From Isoetes taiwanensis (lineage: Eukaryota; Streptophyta; Lycopodiopsida; Isoetales; Isoetaceae), in the NCBI GenBank assembly GCA_021234155.1, contig JAJEKV010000010.1, positions 10,528,511 through 10,592,510 on the forward strand: 64,000 nucleotides of DNA, written 5' to 3'. Made by a program: the position numbers and the translations under genes. Below the pieces are notes generated by a model that worked only from the letters and a program-made list of their open reading frames with translations, made no database searches and was not told where the DNA came from. Each line of letters opens with the position of its first letter. Position 1 is the stretch's first letter. Of the stretch, positions 34,763 to 46,550 are shown one piece after another.

Positions 34763-37366
34763 AGCTTGCCAAAGCACTTATGCCACTGCTAGCAACAAAA
34801 GGTTTTGAAATTAGAAGTGGACACAATGATGAGTTACATATTGATAACACATGGGGAATGTAAGAACAAGAACAAATAGATCAGGAGGCATCCATACAAG
34901 TATAGAAGACTCTTATTAATGTCTGTGAGATAAAATAAACCAAGTCAATTGTGGATGTGCACAATGCAAACTGGTGCCCTGATTCTGCACTACAGGCAAT
35001 TCAGGCTTTTAACTTTGACGCATCTTCTATATTACAGAGATTTTCTTGCCCCCAGATTGCTTCCAAGCGAACCACTTCTAGACCTGTATGTATCAGAATT
35101 GATTCGTCCAAGTGTGGTAATTTCTCTAATTTGGCAATAGGAGACCTTGGTTGGTCCTATTACTTGCCCTAATTGCTGTCACCCAATAAAAATGCCCGAT
35201 AGTTACTTAAAAAGTGCAGATAAAGTGGAAGATTGACAAGAAGTTTGTGGATTTTGAAGTCAGTCTTTTGGATTAGATATTAACATGCTTCTCTAGAGTG
35301 TTAAAGGAATATCAATCTTCACAAAAGAATTATGCTGTGAAGAGACATTTTTTTCCATACCTCAATAAATGTTTGATGTCCAGGCTGCCCAACAATGCGC
35401 ATAATGCAGAAGCTATGATGGAAAGGCGTGCACCTTTAATAACTTAGCCTTTCGAGAGAGAAAACTAGACTGCTAAAAGTTCAAGAGTGGACTTGCTTGG
35501 CTACAAACTGTCTTACTGTTTTGCTTTCTGCATATAAGAAAATGATGGCAGTGTTGCCTTCTGCTCTACACGCGAAAGAATAAGCTTCTGTAGAAGAGTA
35601 GCAATGCTCCAAGAAGGGAATCAAGAGAGGAGGAAATGATAGGCACCATCCTCTGAGCTCTTCAAGCTTCTGCCTTCTAGGCGAGGATGTAGTAGGATGA
35701 GAAGCCAACAACATCCGGAGTCTATAAAAGCTTCAAACTTGCCCATGCATTCTCTTCTTAGAATGTAGGAGTATATCCTTCAGATGAGATAGATAGCCAC
35801 GAGATGGAGGCCATGCTTGAAGTTATGGCATTCAAATGAGAGTTGCAATCTTGGTTTTCAAGAGAATAGCTGAATGTGTAAAGATGGCATGCCCAAATCG
35901 GCATTGCTGCGGTGTAGCTTAAATCCATGTCACTTAAATCCATGTCACTTACACGCTGATTTATATCTCCCATATGTATTAGATTGCAGATGGTGTATAG
36001 TTAATGCTTCAATGGTTTATTTTGAAGAGCATATATTCTGCAATATTTTCTTACTAAATTGTTAACAGATCTTTTGTGGGTAGGAATAAGAGACAGTAGC
36101 AAGAGACAATAGCAAGAAACAGTAGAACTTTGCATATCTAATGGTGGAAACTGTCTTTATCCATCTTGCTTAACTTTCAAATAGAATTCCCAAATGTTTT
36201 GATATCCCAGTTTATATCATTTACTTTCAACATAACCCATTTTCTAAATGAAATAAAGACCCATGTTTTAAATGTGATTTCTCAATTTACTTGGGTGCAT
36301 AAGCAACCATGTTACAAAGTTATCACATTCAAAGAAGAGCAAGAAGTTGGTTTTATAGAAAAGAAGTAACTGAAGGTAGTTCCTTGCCACAAACAGAGGT
36401 CCATACCATAGACTTTGTGCTCTCTTTTATTCATCTCACATTTTAGAAAATACTCAATTTCATGTTCAAATTTTGGTGCTAAATGAAACAATATTTACTT
36501 TTTAGCCTCTCTCAACCATTCCCGTGACAATTACATTTGCAAAAAAACATACCCTTCATAAATAAGAGTAGATTTAAAATTTTTAGCAATCAAAATAACA
36601 TACCTTAGAAATAAGGGTAGATCTCACATAATAAAGATGTATAGAGAAAGGACAGGAAGATGAAGGGGAAACGTAACATTAAAACTACCATGGAACCAAT
36701 GTGCAAGAAGCTATATGATTATATAATAACTAGCTCAAACTTCTCACAAGTTCAATTTATGTTAGAATCTTAAAAGTTTGACAATCCATTTGATTTAAAA
36801 GTTCGACCAGTTCGGATAGTTGGCACAAGTTCAATTCATGTTAGAACCCTAAAAGTTTGATGGTGTAAATGTGACTTAAAAGTTCCTAGAAATGTTATAG
36901 CAGTCACACGTGGGATACATATATTCAAGAAAATCCATTTAAGCACATCCTCCATCTTTTTGCAAATATTTCATATTTAATTCGCAAGAGACCATGCCCT
37001 TGGGGTCATGTTTTATTTGCTTACACAATTAACAACATCCGGCATTTCAATTTAGAGCTCCAATTAAAGGTTCCAAGTACTTTTAAAGGTAGCTATAGCT
37101 AAAGGTGCAACACACACTAAATAATGAAATCAATGCAATGCCTTTAAATGGTTACATGGTGTTGTAAAAGCAGCAAGAGAGAGTGTTGATCTGAAATTTG
37201 GTAGACAAACTGAACAACTCATAGACATGGCCAATTGCATTCTAAAAATTCCCAAAATGGTCAATGGCCTAGAAGTTATTCTACAAGTTCTGAAAATGAT
37301 CCAAGGGCCCAAAAGTTACTCTACCCAAATGCGCAAGTTTCCAACATTTCAAAGATTCTAAATTAT
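34763..37366. other. Helitron 3' interior, nothing identified
   Basis: It is AT-rich, with short open frames only. A stretch at 34998-35170 reads FNFDASSILQRFSCPQIASK and could be another captured exon, but I do not recognise it. Confidence 0.4.
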
Positions 37367-37501
37367 GCCCAGCAACGCTGGGCACCATTACTAGTCATTG
37401 CATTAGTGTGCAAGAGCCTACAACGACCGCACATTCTACTTAACTTGATAAGATGAAGCTATTCATTACACATGAGAAGTACAATACAATTATTTGATAT
37501 C

Positions 37502-37885
37502 TTATGATGTGCCATGCATGTTCAAGTTGCATAGAGCCTTCTGCATCTCTTTCTTAGGTATCTTATGTGTAATCGACCTTATATCCTTTTTGTTTGAAAT
37601 GTTACGATCATGTGGGTTTGGATAAGACCATACCACACAATCTACTAGCTCCTTTCTCGGTGCATCAGAGGGATTCATGCGCCATCGCTTGTTCCAACAA
37701 TCCTTATATAGTTCCTTATCATCTAAACTTTTTTTCCTGCTCACTGGTGCCCAATACTGAATCATGAACCATGGGCGTTCATCTAAACGAGGTGCACCCT
37801 GGACTACCACAGTCGTCGAATCTGTCAATCCTATGGCCCAGACTGTATGTTGGAGCTTCTTGACACCTCTCGTTTCGATTATGCT
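37502..37885 (-). pseudogene. C-terminus of transposase-like gene, element 2
   Basis: The minus-strand frame reads SIIETRGVKKLQHTVWAIGL, then WFMIQYWAPVSRKKSLDDKE and LYKDCWNKRWRMNP. The QYW..P....DLYxDCW..RW pattern is, from memory, typical of the C-termini of this transposon-associated family. It is separated from the rest of the gene by 37886-38191, which holds a tRNA-like SINE and a piece of another repeat. Whether that stretch is an intron or a pure insertion is open. Confidence 0.65.
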
Positions 37886-37974
37886 CAATTATACTTGGGG
37901 ACGCCTATGATTTAAAGATGTCGAATACGAGTTTGCCTAAGGTTTTGATGGTATATCGAGCCTCTATACGGTGA

Positions 37975-38056
37975 AATACGGGGATTCGAACCTCTACCAA
38001 AATAACTCAATGTCCTAATACGACTACTTTAACCAATCTAACCAGTGAGCTAATGT
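37975..38056 (-). mobile_element. tRNA-derived SINE head
   Basis: On the minus strand it reads TAGCTCACTGGTT (box A type, 38053-38041) and GGTTCGAATCCC (box B, 37992-37981), about 60 bases apart. It has the internal promoter of a tRNA but no cloverleaf I could complete, which is the pattern of a SINE head. A more decayed look-alike lies near 40945-41010. Confidence 0.6.
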
Positions 38057-38164
38057 GACTATTTTTTATCTTAAATCTATGTTTTTTTTTTATAATAACC
38101 CATTGAATTGTTTTAGGGATATGGTCTATGGTTTCAAGAATTATATCTATATCAAATCCCCCTG

Positions 38165-38191
38165 GAACCCCCTGTTATTTTGCTACATATT
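38165..38191 (-). repeat. Terminal fragment of dispersed repeat family X
   Basis: The plus strand ends TTATTTTGCTACATATT, matching the ends at 47550, 51023, 55587, 56575 and 60702. It abuts coding sequence of the transposase-like gene at 38192. Confidence 0.6.
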
Positions 38192-40808
38192 GCTATCCAC
38201 ATTAGTACATGGGTCAGTTAGTGCTTGTCCTAGCCAAACTGGGTAGATATCTTGGTCAGGCCTAAGAAGCACAAAGCAACCTTTGTGAATATCATCAAAA
38301 GGTGTCCACTCTGGTAGACCATGCCATCTTGGTCGTGCACTTTTATTGCCAACATACCAATTTTCATTGTTTAGTAGTCTCCCACTTGGACCTCCAATTT
38401 GGGGGTCTAAGGAATCCTTCCACCTACTCGATGGTAGAAAACCATCCGTCAAAATAGAAACCCCACTTGAAGTCTTTGTGAGTTTACTAGCTATATTCTC
38501 CCAATATTCAATCAAGGTATGCAATGATCTTCTTTTCATTTCAAACATGTTATCTCTCTCTTTCATGTGTTTCCAATGCACAATATATGATTGTATACCT
38601 TTTTGCAATTGCATGGCATCTTTTACTGAATCAAATGGTGCCATAGGCTTTGGTTGACCTGGAGGTAGCATAGGCCGACCTTGTTCATCTTTCTTCCACA
38701 TTTCTATACCATGAATTGGTTCCCATGACAGATCTGACGGTCGAAATTTATATTGCATGATTGTATGCCATCCCTCACAGAAAACTTGAACTGTAGTGGT
38801 TTAGAATGCCCAGTAAGTGTTTGTTTACCATCAATCATGTAGCCTTCCACAAAACCTTTCCAATCAGGTACTTCATCTATTAAAAATGCAACAGGTGAAG
38901 GCGATATAGTATTCTCAAATATGTCCATCAACTCTGGCAACGTTGTGACTGATTCCCTCCTCAACCGACTTGAAAAGTTGCCAAAAAATGCATCAATATC
39001 ATCATGTGTATGTCCGACCATCATGAAGCCCACTTTCACACATTGAAACACACCCATTGCTGTTAGTATGAACAAGCTTGAAATACCCATCTATTCTTGT
39101 TCTCTTTGAAGCAATTATCTAGTTGGAGGTACAACTCTGGTGGTAACTTCTTTGACTGCAGTGGTTGGGCTATCCATGTCTTCTCTGTGGCATGTGAAGA
39201 TCGTGAAGCAATCTCTTGTTTGTGAGCTTCAAATGCATCTTTGCCCATCAAAGCGCCAAGCAAGTCACTTGACAATGATTTATCTTTGATGGAAGTGCTA
39301 TCAATTCCACGTTCAATATTTCTTAGGCATTTGAAGATAGAGCCAACATGGAAGTTAGGGCCATCTTCCCAAAGCTCCAATGTAAAATGACCATATGTTC
39401 CAGCACCATGACCATGAGTTAACATTCCTGCTAATGACACCTTCAACTGGTGTGCATTCTCGCAACTTTTGGGCACTGGATCTAGTCTAGGCAGAAATGT
39501 TTTATGTTGGTCCATTTTGTCGTGTATGATGCATAGATACTTGTCGGGCTGCATGGAGGAAAAGGTACGCCACTGCCAATATAAAGACCTACATGACTTC
39601 TGCTCATTATGATGGTCTGCTATCTGCTGTCTTATGTGCATCCGCTGGCTTTCTATAATTGTAGAGGTCAGTGCATCTCGTAACTCAATACAAACATTGC
39701 ATTTGGAGAATGGCATGCTCTGTGCCACTACAACATCACTGAAATGCTTTGACCATAGTCTACTGAAGCAACTTTGAGAAAGAGGACGACCTCCGATACT
39801 CTCGAGTACCGAATTCACTTCAACGAGACATTCTTTCTGTATATATTGATGAGGTAATACTCGCATTACTTCTCTCACGCCATCTTTATTTATTTTACTT
39901 TTGTGTGGCATGTATTGAGACATGTATCTCACAAAATTCTCAAACACAGAGATTGCCATTAGTGTGTTATCACGTGTCTTCAAAGAACCTGTATTACCAT
40001 GACATGCAATTCGTGCCCCTGCTTGATACTTTTCCCAATATCGATAAGATGATGTCTTTCCCATTCCAGTTATCCATATCAGTGCTTTAGTACATACCCA
40101 ACTACCACGTAGCTGAAATATCAGAATTCCGGTATCTTTATCATAATGTGAGGATCCGAATATAGAATATACTGTATTTAATCTGTCAGACCGTTTTACT
40201 CCCCAATGTTGCATCCTAACATTTTGTAATTCCTTTATTGAATACTTTGTAGTACACCATAAATCACAGCATGGCCGGCCTCTCACTCTCTCCATGTTTG
40301 CAATCGTAGGTTCTTTATACTTCTTTGACTTTTTTTTTCCATTCGGCTTTTGCTTCTTAGCCGGCTTACGAATATAGAAATTATACCTCCGTTTTTTAAT
40401 ACCGAACGCATGGCCTATGCTGACTTCCTCATCAAGTTGAAGATTAGATTCACATACTCCTTTGGCCTTGATAGGCATAAGTTCATCCCCATTTAATTGT
40501 CTAAGGTGTCGTATTGGCCACCTAAGCTGTGTCCGTTTCTCAATTCGATTCGAGCACATGATACATGAAATGGAGGTACCCTGGGAAATAATTGTATTAT
40601 TTGGAAGAATTTCGTCTACTCCCACGCCAACATGATCATCACCCAAATATTCATCATTGACAGAGTCTGATGGATCAATGGATGTTATGATCCCAAGTGC
40701 ATATGTCTCATTTGTACAAGGATGTATAATTCTACACTTCATCCGCCTCCATGTCAGTCGACTTTGATCACCAACAGACAATCCACTTCTTTCTTCAATA
40801 ATGACATG
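38192..40808 (-). pseudogene. Core of transposase-like gene, element 2
   Basis: The main exon starts at 40808 after an ATTTCAG acceptor (HVIIEERSGLSVGDQSRLTW). It contains a basic segment (KKQKPNGKKKSKK), a cysteine pair (CNVCIELRDAL), then CIIHDKMDQHKTFLP, LYLQLDNCFKENKNR and, after a frameshift near 39075, MMVGHTHDDIDAFFGNFSSR. Another frameshift near 38750 precedes QYKFRPSDLSWEPIHG, and PVWLGQALTDPCTNVDS ends it. The three acidic motifs match element 1 in order and context and suggest an RNase-H-fold nuclease; this is an inference from pattern. The protein would be roughly 1,000 residues. The long intact run of 585 residues implies a younger copy than element 1. Confidence 0.7.
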
Positions 40809-42757
40809 CTGAAATTGCATTTCATTTCATATATATTAGATATTTTCCATAAGGCATTATAATATTACTTTTTAATTTATGAAAATATACCACATTACTA
40901 CTATAAGCAAAAATAAAAAAATATGTGATGGAATGAATCGAGCAAAACGTTGATTGGATGAATCAAACCATAGCCATCAAGCCAAAACACTAAAGTCCTA
41001 ACCAATGGGCTATAGTTATCAATTTCAAATTAATATCCTAACTTATGAAATATATTAATGATGACAAATAGGGAAAAAAACTAATCCACATAAAAAACAA
41101 ACTGCAATAAACAAAAAGCATTTCCGGAATGGCAACTACCGGAAATTATGGACGAATTAAACTGCAGTTGCCGCCAATCTTTCTCAGGCGGTTTGGAGCG
41201 AATATGGAGCCGGAGGCGCCGTCTGCCAGCAACATGGAAACAAGGTACGATTTGCTTTGGAGGATGCTCATGGATTATGAATGGTTGAGAATAATTTCTT
41301 GCTCCTTAGTGACTGGATTTTCTCTTCTTTCTGATAGATTTCATTCGAAATATATTTCAGGATATTCTAGTTACAGTTTGTTCTTATAAGTTTAGGTTCT
41401 TTATAATGTAATTCCTTTTATTCATAATCAATCTCTACTCAATGCCTTTTGGAGCTTGATGTCATCCCTCTTGCACTTCTATAATCAAGTGAGGGACGTC
41501 TTATATATCTCTGGAAACTAGAGAAGCCAGATGCAAGTATTACACCATACTGTACTATGACAAAAATCTGCAGAATATGTTCAGTGTTCATGGCAGCGTG
41601 CATTGATTGACATTTATTGCCAGCTTCTTGACCACAGCAGTATGTTCTGATTTAAACTGATACATATTGGAGCATTGATTTCAAGAAAAGATGGTTGCAT
41701 AACAAGATTTGTGTGCACACACGGATGAGTTGAGTACAAAATCAGGCATGCATATGAATGAACAAAAGCAAAAGTAGAAGGCAGAATGATTTTTGCTTTG
41801 CCAATATTTCTTCAGCTTGGGTCCAGTTGCATTTGTTACTAAGTGGTGGTTCAGATATATTTGCTTCAGAGATTGTTGCATAAATGCCTGAAACATTCTA
41901 GCACAAGCTAAGATTTGATTAATGCAGAAAGCCAAATTCCTTTGGAAGAGTCTTTCACAGATTTTTCCTCACATGGACATTGTTGTTTGATCTAAACAAG
42001 AGAATCATGCTGGATGTTTACAGATAAAGCAAGTTAACTCAGTGGAGGGGGAGATTTACAGGAAAATTGCGAGTTATTTGAGCAGAGGTCATGCATATTG
42101 GATTGCGTTGTACATAGTGAAGAACCAAAGGGCCATATGTAAATGGGGTAGCTATAAGAGGCAATGAGATTTCAGACAAGCGTCTGAAAGTACTAGAAAA
42201 GATATTGGAGTAGCTATGAAGGAGCTTTTTACAAACGCCTGTCTATAAGCATGCATCATGAACACAAAACTATGTCTTGGACATTAAGGAGGCTATAAAG
42301 AAGTTACTTTCAGACGCTTGTCTGTAATAGTTTTGATTCAGCCGATAGCATAGAGGATAATTGATGGAAAGATGAGGAAGAAGATATACATCCAACAAAG
42401 TTGCAGTAAATGATAAATTGCAAACTTTTCTCAGACATATTGCAAACTCTTTTTAGACGCTTGTCTGTAATTGACTGGGGCATCTACTAAGGAAACTTTG
42501 CAAAAGAACGTGTCTGCTATCTTAAATACGATTCTGGAGAATATAAGCTTGAGTCTAAAGCACTTGAAAAGAAGTGTGTATATATGTATTTTCGTTTTCT
42601 TCTAGATCTTCTATTTGAGACTATCATTTATGCAGCCTAATAACATGTTATTTACCTTATCTTGTAAGCTAATAATCTCATGCTTATCATAAGATTTACA
42701 GAGAAAAGGAAACATGACAAAGCACAAAGAGGCACAAAGAAAGCACAGAGTGCCTAC
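40809..42757. other. Long intron with palindromes, transposase-like gene
   Basis: This is a 1.95-kb stretch between phase-compatible donor and acceptor sites of the minus-strand gene. It contains the first cluster of element 2 palindromes (42171-42472), a decayed tRNA-like sequence near 40945-41010, and no supported gene. The short plus-strand frame at 41129-41389 is not convincing. Confidence 0.55.
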
Positions 42758-43281
42758 CTCAGAGCAATTTCGAATTCCATTTTTCGGCCACTGTATGATA
42801 GATCCAATACCTTGCCCCAAAGTGTTTGCATCTGGTGTGGATTTTAAAAGAATTGTTTCTGGAAGAAAGGCTTTTGTGACTGCAATTTTGATCCATCCAG
42901 CCTCCATAATTTGGCAGTGAATTGATTCACTGGGTGGTAGCAAGATACCCGCTCCAACAGTTTTATCGTCCAAGAGAATAGACACATCTATAAAGTTTAC
43001 AAAATAAGCTACAATGTATATCCTTTATATATAAAAAACATAGCCAATATCGTTTGCTTACCCTTGTTAGAAGGAAAATGAGTTGGCGCATCTCCATTAT
43101 CGCCAATATTTGTGTCTTTCACAATTTCATCTGTTCGTAATTGTTTGTAATTGAGAAGTTTAATTTATTCAGTTTATCATAACTTGAAAAAAATAGCAGC
43201 GCTAGTGAAAGACGCACCTATGCCAGCATGATGATTGCCACGGTAATCGTCAACAAGATGATCGTCAATGAAATCGCCCAT
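42758..43281 (-). pseudogene. N-terminal exons, transposase-like gene, element 2
   Basis: Three exons join in phase: 43281-43218 (MGDFIDDHLVDDYRGNHHAG), 43130-43062 (DEIVKDTNIGDNGDAPTHF) and 42987-42758 (SILLDDKTVGAGILLPPSES, then GQGIGSIIQWPKNGIRNCSE). The last ends at a GTAGGC donor and fits the exon at 40808. The IIQWPKNGI stretch resembles the QWPK-type segments of plant transposon-associated proteins, by recollection. The role of this part is unknown. The clean splice phases show that this end of the gene is still undamaged. Confidence 0.6.
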
Positions 43282-43544
43282 CGTTCTTGATTGCAGAGTA
43301 AATGGGCGCTTGCTCATCCTCCAGAGTAAATGGGCGCTTGCTCGTCCTCCGCCAACCAAAGCAAAACAAGAAAATTGTATCAAGAAAATGAGTATCCTAT
43401 GCGTATCCTATCATGTCAAAAAATGAGCGGGCAAAATGAAGTTTAAAATTCAAATTTCAAATTCTGTTTAATGATTGAAAGATCTATAGTTTTGATCGTG
43501 AGAGTTCTTGAAATGGTACTAACTATTTAATTTGCAACTTTATA
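43282..43544. promoter_or_regulatory. Shared divergent upstream region, element 2
   Basis: A 263-bp AT-rich gap lies between the first exons of the two divergent genes. By position it should hold a bidirectional promoter and perhaps an unseen first exon of the plus-strand gene, since an AG acceptor precedes 43545. No palindrome was seen in this gap, unlike element 1. Confidence 0.4.
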
Positions 43545-44598
43545 GTGCGTTGGCATTAGTTAGAAGCGAAGATGCATCAAGTCCAGCCAACCTAAGATCG
43601 ATTGTGATGGACGTCACGCCTTTATGTATCGCTGCTGCAGATGCTAGAAATCCTGATCTTCGACCACATAAAAGACCTCGTACAACAAAAAGTTAGTGAG
43701 CTTTCTTTAGTAATTCTATTATAATATGTGTTAGATCTTAGCAAATTGTTTCTTTCTAATTGCCAGGCTCGCAAAAATCCGAGTATGTCATCAAGAATTA
43801 TTTCAAGTTGAAATTAATGGTATTGAGATGATGGAAATCCAAACTCATGCAAGATGGTATGTAGAAATCAGTAAATCAGCAAAGAATGTGGATCTCGAAT
43901 TCTTCTACAAGGAACCTAGCATGGAAAAATTTAAGAAGTATGGGGTGGTCGTTTCTGTAGCTTTAGCCAATGATGACAGCATTATCTTGAGTGTCGAAAA
44001 CTGTAGGCTCAGGAAAGCAGTGCAGACAAAACCATTGTTTGTTGAAGATTATAGTTTTGATTCAATGGATAAGAAATCCAAAGGAGATGGACTGTCATGT
44101 ATATCATTTGGTTGGAATGTTGAAGATTTGAAAGCAAAAGGATCAGCAGGACTTTGGGCTGCAGATGAGCTCGCGCAAAAAATTTCAGGTGTCAGAGAAC
44201 ATTTGTTCAATAAAGGTAGTTATGCGTCCTGGATTCTAAAGAATGCAAAATTCAACAGTTTAGTTGGATCTCCAGAAGAAATGTTTAAAGGAAGTGATGT
44301 GAGTATAAAGGCAAGGACTGATGTGGATGCAGATGTCATAATAGAGAACACATATGATGGCATTGGTGAGAGCATTGGTAAAGAAGGAGAAGGGAAATCA
44401 CATGCTTATAAGTTCAGCCCCGAGGAGCAAGCAAAAGTGGTACAAGAAAGTACAAAGCGCATGGAGTGTTTTCAAAAGTATTATCCATTGGGTTTACAAC
44501 ATGCTGTCAATATTCATGTCAATAGATTAGTTTTATGCACTGGGAAGGCAGTGTTGTACAATCATAAAGTTTACAATGAGGAGCATATGAGAAATATT
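43545..44598 (+). pseudogene. N-terminal region of ParB/MTase-like/HAD gene, element 2
   Basis: Two exons are supported: 43545-43691 (LRSIVMDVTPLCIAAADARN) and 43767-44598. The second reads SQKSEYVIKNYF and then, after a single-base shift near 43807, QVEINGIEMMEIQTHARWYV and FFYKEPSMEKFKKYGVVVSV. It continues to SHAYKFSPEEQAKVVQESTK and stops being the gene at 44598, where insertion A starts inside YNEEHMRNI. The last residues before the apparent stop at 44631 belong to the insertion. The layout parallels exon 2 of the element 1 gene (YF...H.LYI..S...LD.F), so both share an N-terminal domain that I cannot name. No ATG start is certain. Confidence 0.55.
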
Positions 44599-45050
44599 TA
44601 TAACACAAACCATTACATTAGACATGTTTAAAATTAAATTCCCCCTTAAACCCCCTTTTGTTTGGGTGCATATTCACACGGGGGGTGACTCCGGAACGAG
44701 AGCTGTTGGATAGACATATTCATCCCTTATTCCTTAATCTACACCGTACACAAAGTTCCTCGTTTGTGGGGTATGGATGTATAGAATTTGTTATACTGTA
44801 TAACAAGATTTGCAAAATACCGTAAGATTTCAGGCAATATACTATATGGTGTTAATTTTGTACGTGCAAAACATAATTACAGGGGCTCTCGCTGCCCTAC
44901 GTCACCCCTCGTGTGAATATGCACCCAAACAAAAGGGGGTTTAAGGGGGAATTTAATTTTAAACATGTCTAATGTAATGGTTTGTGTTAATTAATGTTCA
45001 TAGTAGTTATGTTAGTTGTTATATACAAAAATTTTTTGGCCCTTCGGGCC
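44599..45050. repeat. Fold-back unit A with terminal hairpin
   Basis: The arm TTAAACCCCC, then GTTTGGGTGCATATTCACAC, at about 44640-44690 is the inverse of about 44910-44955, and the inversion extends outward to AACACAAACCATTACATTAG against CTAATGTAATGGTTTGTGTT. The GC-rich hairpin follows at 45038. Related units are at 48070, 54932 and 59263. Confidence 0.8.
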
Positions 45051-45604
45051 ACAAAAGAAACAAACATAGATAAACTCTGTGGTAAACAAAAAAATAAAAA
45101 TCAAAATAAAATAAAAGTACAAAATGATTGACGTGTTATTGCAAACCATATATTTTAAATTGCGCTCAAATTGTCTTGAAATCATTCTAAAATAGCATTG
45201 TTGCAACAATTTGCTTGTCTTGACTGAATAGTAGGCATTGCTAGTTACACATAAAATAGAAATGGATCATGCGACAAACTTGATCTTCCTTAGTTGTTTG
45301 TGCAATTGCCATCGTAAGCATTGCTAGGGATATCAACATCTTGCAAAAAATTTTTGAACCTGCATAGAGAATAGTACAGAGAATACTTTAGCATTAATGT
45401 ATTTTGAGCAGCACATATGCAAAAACTTTCCAAGAACATGACAAATGCTAGCAAGGTAGTATGTAAATTCGAGCCTGGACAGAGGAAAGCAAGCCATTGC
45501 ATAACTTAAAGCAATGAATTCCATGGTTTAACAGTGTGGAATTAAGCTTAGAACAAACGAGAGAGAGCACAATGCATAATGAAGAATAGAAAATAACATA
45601 ATGC

Positions 45605-45832
45605 TTAGAAGGATAAGGGGTGAAATTTCACCTGGAAGTATAGCTCATTCTTGGTAGGATGAACCTTTATAAAATAATCTGTAATCCAGCACATTGTACC
45701 CCTTGCTTCATCAAGCAATCCAGCTTTTTCAAGAATTCTCCATGCTAGAACTGTGGCTACAAAAGCCATTGCAAAACCAAACTTCTCAGTGTCCACTGCC
45801 ACACAGTGCCCACTGCGTCATATAATCCTTCT
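45605..45832 (-). pseudogene. GH9 endoglucanase-like fragment
   Basis: The minus-strand frame reads EKFGFAMAFVATVLAWRILE and then GTMCWITDYFIKVHPTKNEL. In plant family 9 glycoside hydrolases the matching region reads like KFGFPMAFT..LAW followed by RWGTDY.LKA, just after the catalytic YDAGD. Here the upstream bases give a damaged YDAV. The real enzymes cut beta-1,4-glucan in the cell wall and have about 500-600 residues; only about 70 remain here. It is a captured fragment. Confidence 0.6.
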
Positions 45833-46550
45833 GTTAGGTCCAGGTTTACATCATCTCTGTGTGTAAGGGCCGAATCTCCTCCTCACTAGCTGCTTCTACA
45901 GAAATCTGAGTCAGAATAGTGTTCTGATCATGTGTATGCCAAAATCCCCATTGCAGCTGTGCAAAATCTAAAACTACAGATATGTGTCTGGAATCAAAAG
46001 ATGTATGAAGCATTCAAAAAAATCTGGCAGAGAAGAGTAAAAAAACTCCACGTTAAAGCACTGAAAGAAGTGAATTATGAGAGGAGCAAAGAATCGCCAA
46101 ACAAACTACCAGCTGGTAGTTCCGTTTTTCACCATTAGAAAACTGGAGCCATGAATCAAGAAAGCTTGCCTTATAATCCAACCGAAGAGCAAAAGAGAAA
46201 AAAATTCTAAGAATTATAAACCGCTGGTTGAACGGGAAGAGGATTAGGGAGCAATGCAGTGCGTTATAATTTGCAAAGGTATTGAGAGAAAGGAGGGACT
46301 ATATACTCACATGATACTGTAAAACCGAGTACAGGGAAGAAATAGAAGTCCTTTATATGCAAACGTAGGGCATCATCACGCCAGAAATGAAGCAAATGCG
46401 AAGGTGTGGAACGGCCGATTTAATGCAACGAAATTTGACAAGGAAGCCATTAATGCAGATGTTTGAATAAGCAAAGCAGCCCTAAAGGCGCCGCCAAGGT
46501 ACATGACAGCTTCTTCTTAACTCCGGCGAAAAACTTGAGCCGCCGTGGGA

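Larger units (their letters stand above)
31822..37394 (+). mobile_element. Helitron carrying a PPR gene fragment, 5.57 kb
   Basis: It starts TCTTATATTATAATGTTAT after host A (31821), then GTGTTGGACCCAGCCCTAA. It ends with the perfect stem GCCCAGCAACGCTGGGC (37367-37383), seven spacer bases and CTAG, followed by host T. Both ends fit the other Helitrons here, so the pairing is well supported. It contains a PPR fragment at 33620-34651 and other exon-like pieces, and no Rep/helicase, so it must have been moved by an autonomous relative. Confidence 0.87.

Noticed and set aside
37975-38056. A functional tRNA gene on the minus strand
   Set aside because: Box A and box B are present, but the acceptor stem and anticodon arm cannot be completed.
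41129-41389. An 86-residue plus-strand frame as a gene
   Set aside because: It lies in a probable intron of the minus-strand gene, has no recognised domain and no continuation.
44599-44631. The residues just before the stop at 44631 as the true end of the element 2 protein
   Set aside because: They are encoded by the left arm of insertion A; the frame continues beyond the insertion at 47551.
45038-45050. GGCCCTTCGGGCC as a bacterial-type terminator
   Set aside because: The context is eukaryotic and the hairpin recurs at the same place in each fold-back unit, so it is part of the element.
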